Source of the DNA: Niveibacterium sp. SC-1
GTDB taxonomy: Bacteria; Pseudomonadota; Gammaproteobacteria; Burkholderiales; Rhodocyclaceae
NCBI RefSeq assembly: GCF_038235435.1
Contig: NZ_CP151275.1
Location: forward strand, 3,720,001-3,784,000
DNA: 64,000 nucleotides
Reading direction: 5' to 3'
Part shown: piece after piece, positions 63,023-64,000 of the stretch
How positions within the stretch are numbered: the first letter of the stretch is position 1
Layout: the number at the start of each line of letters is the position of its first letter
The notes under the pieces: model-generated
What the model was told of the DNA's origin: nothing
Seen by the model: the letters and a program-made list of their open reading frames with translations, nothing else
Database searches by the model: none
Translations under genes and position numbers: made by a program

Positions 63023-64000
63023 GTGAGTGGCACGGAAATCCCCGCAGAACCGCATATCGTCATCGTCGGAGGCGGCGCCGGCGGACTTGAGCTCGCCGTC
63101 AAGCTGGGGCGTTCGCTGGGCAGGAAGAAACGCGCCCGCATCACTCTCGTCGATCGTTCGCGCACCCACCTCTGGAAACCGCTGCTGCACCAGGTCGCAG
63201 CGGGCACCCTCGACAGCCACGCGGACGAACTCGAATACCTCGCCCTCGCGCGGCGCCATGGTTTCGGTTTCCGACTGGGCGAAGTCCTCGGCCTGGACCG
63301 CGAGACCAAGCAGTTGCAACTGGCCCCCGTGCGCAGCGCCGAAGGCGAGGAGCTGCTACCGGCCTCCATCCTCGACTACGACACGCTGGTGCTCGCGGTG
63401 GGCAGCAAGAGCAACGACTTCGGGACCCCTGGCGCGCGCGAGCACTGCATCCTGCTCGACAGTCCCGAGGCGGCGCTCCTCTTCCACCGTCGCCTGATCG
63501 ACGCCTCCATACGCGCCAGCATCACGCCGCCCAGGCCCGGCGAAGGCCGTCTGACGGTGGCCATCATCGGTGGTGGCGCAACCGGCGTCGAACTGGCGGC
63601 CGAGCTGCATATGACCGCTCGCATCATGGCGAGCTACGGCATCGAAAACATCCACCCGGAGCGGGATCTCAAGATCACCATTCTCGACGCCGCGCCGCGC
63701 CTCCTGCCGCAATTGCCCGAGCGGGTCTCCTCGGCGGTGACGCGCGAGTTGCGCAAGCTCGACATCGACGTTCACACCAACGAGAAGGTCGTCGAGGTCA
63801 CGCCGGCGGGCGTCAAGATGGGCAGCGGCAAGTTCATTCCCAGCAGCCTTACGGTATGGGCCGCCGGCATCAAGGCACCCGACTTCCTCACCCAGCTCGG
63901 CCTGCAAACCAATCGCGCCAACCAGATCCTGGTCGAACGCAATCTGCAGACTGTCGATGACCCCGCGATCTTCGCGCTCGGCGACTGCGCCGCCTGCCCG
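63023..64000 (+). CDS. Type II NADH dehydrogenase / NAD(P)/FAD-dependent oxidoreductase (3' truncated)
   Basis: The frame runs to the window end (326 codons seen of about 430). The FAD-binding motif is VIVGGGAGGLELAVKLG near residue 13 and the NADH-binding motif is VAIIGGGATGVELAAEL near residue 180; the FAD contact NLQTVDDPAIFALGDCAA is at the very end. This pattern is the Ndh-2 family, which transfers electrons from NADH to quinone without pumping. The start is a GTG behind GGAGA. The missing C-terminus would hold the membrane-binding amphipathic part. Confidence 0.87.
   Translation, partial: MSGTEIPAEPHIVIVGGGAGGLELAVKLGRSLGRKKRARITLVDRSRTHLWKPLLHQVAAGTLDSHADELEYLALARRHGFGFRLGEVLGLDRETKQLQLAPVRSAEGEELLPASILDYDTLVLAVGSKSNDFGTPGAREHCILLDSPEAALLFHRRLIDASIRASITPPRPGEGRLTVAIIGGGATGVELAAELHMTARIMASYGIENIHPERDLKITILDAAPRLLPQLPERVSSAVTRELRKLDIDVHTNEKVVEVTPAGVKMGSGKFIPSSLTVWAAGIKAPDFLTQLGLQTNRANQILVERNLQTVDDPAIFALGDCAACP

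Overview
The window is high-GC DNA from a Gram-negative bacterium, most likely a betaproteobacterium and plausibly one near Rhodocyclales (Azoarcus/Niveibacterium-like). The support is gene order: glyA-nrdR-ribD; gpmA-envC-ctpA-moeB facing rhodanese-grxC-secB-SH3-gpsA; divergent darP/pmbA; and ispB facing rplU-rpmA-obgE-proB. The placement is inferred from synteny and codon usage, with no database search.

Layout. 1-4.5 kb: a signalling operon with a 5'-truncated hybrid histidine kinase, a REC/HD-GYP response regulator and a REC-REC-histidine kinase protein. 4.6-9.1 kb: a secreted His-rich protein, then a leftward phnC-phnD-phnE-GNAT-hexapeptide transferase operon for phosphonate uptake. 9.1-10.07 kb: no believable gene, but two diverged copies of a roughly 300-nt element in inverted orientation whose stems differ by compensatory changes. 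10.07-12.7 kb: mog, darP, pmbA. 12.9-17.5 kb: a TRAP transporter (dctP, then dctQM on the other strand) interrupted by a terC/alx-type gene under a yybP-ykoY manganese riboswitch. 17.6-34.4 kb: mostly housekeeping (glyA, nrdR, ribD, moeB, ctpA, envC, gpmA, grxC, secB, gpsA, trmL), plus a MoaD-like/BNR-repeat pair and a lacI-type regulator divergent from a 1-phosphofructokinase-family kinase. 34.5-41.9 kb: MerR-type regulator, dnaE, an oxidoreductase, a rhomboid protease and a small secreted protein.

42.0-58.4 kb: one leftward cluster of 18 genes, nearly all overlapping or abutting, that has the full plan of an aryl polyene (APE) pigment pathway. It holds a chain-length-factor-like ketosynthase, two acyltransferases, two acyl carrier proteins, a membrane protein, an AMP-ligase fused to a dehydratase, a glycosyltransferase, an aromatic amino acid ammonia-lyase, a thioesterase, a LolA-like protein, an MMPL exporter, a lipoprotein, two ketosynthases, a dehydratase, a ketoreductase and a methyltransferase. 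The likely flow is: the lyase makes an aryl-acrylate starter; the ligase loads it on an ACP; ketosynthase, ketoreductase and dehydratase cycles build the polyene; the methyltransferase decorates the head group; acyltransferases, glycosyltransferase and the MMPL/LolA-like/lipoprotein set anchor and export it to the outer membrane.

58.6-64 kb: tRNA-Pro(CGG), ispB, rplU-rpmA, obgE, proB and the start of a type II NADH dehydrogenase that runs off the window. No rRNA, CRISPR array or intact insertion sequence was seen. The feature I find most worth following up is the paired structured element at 9.2-9.95 kb.
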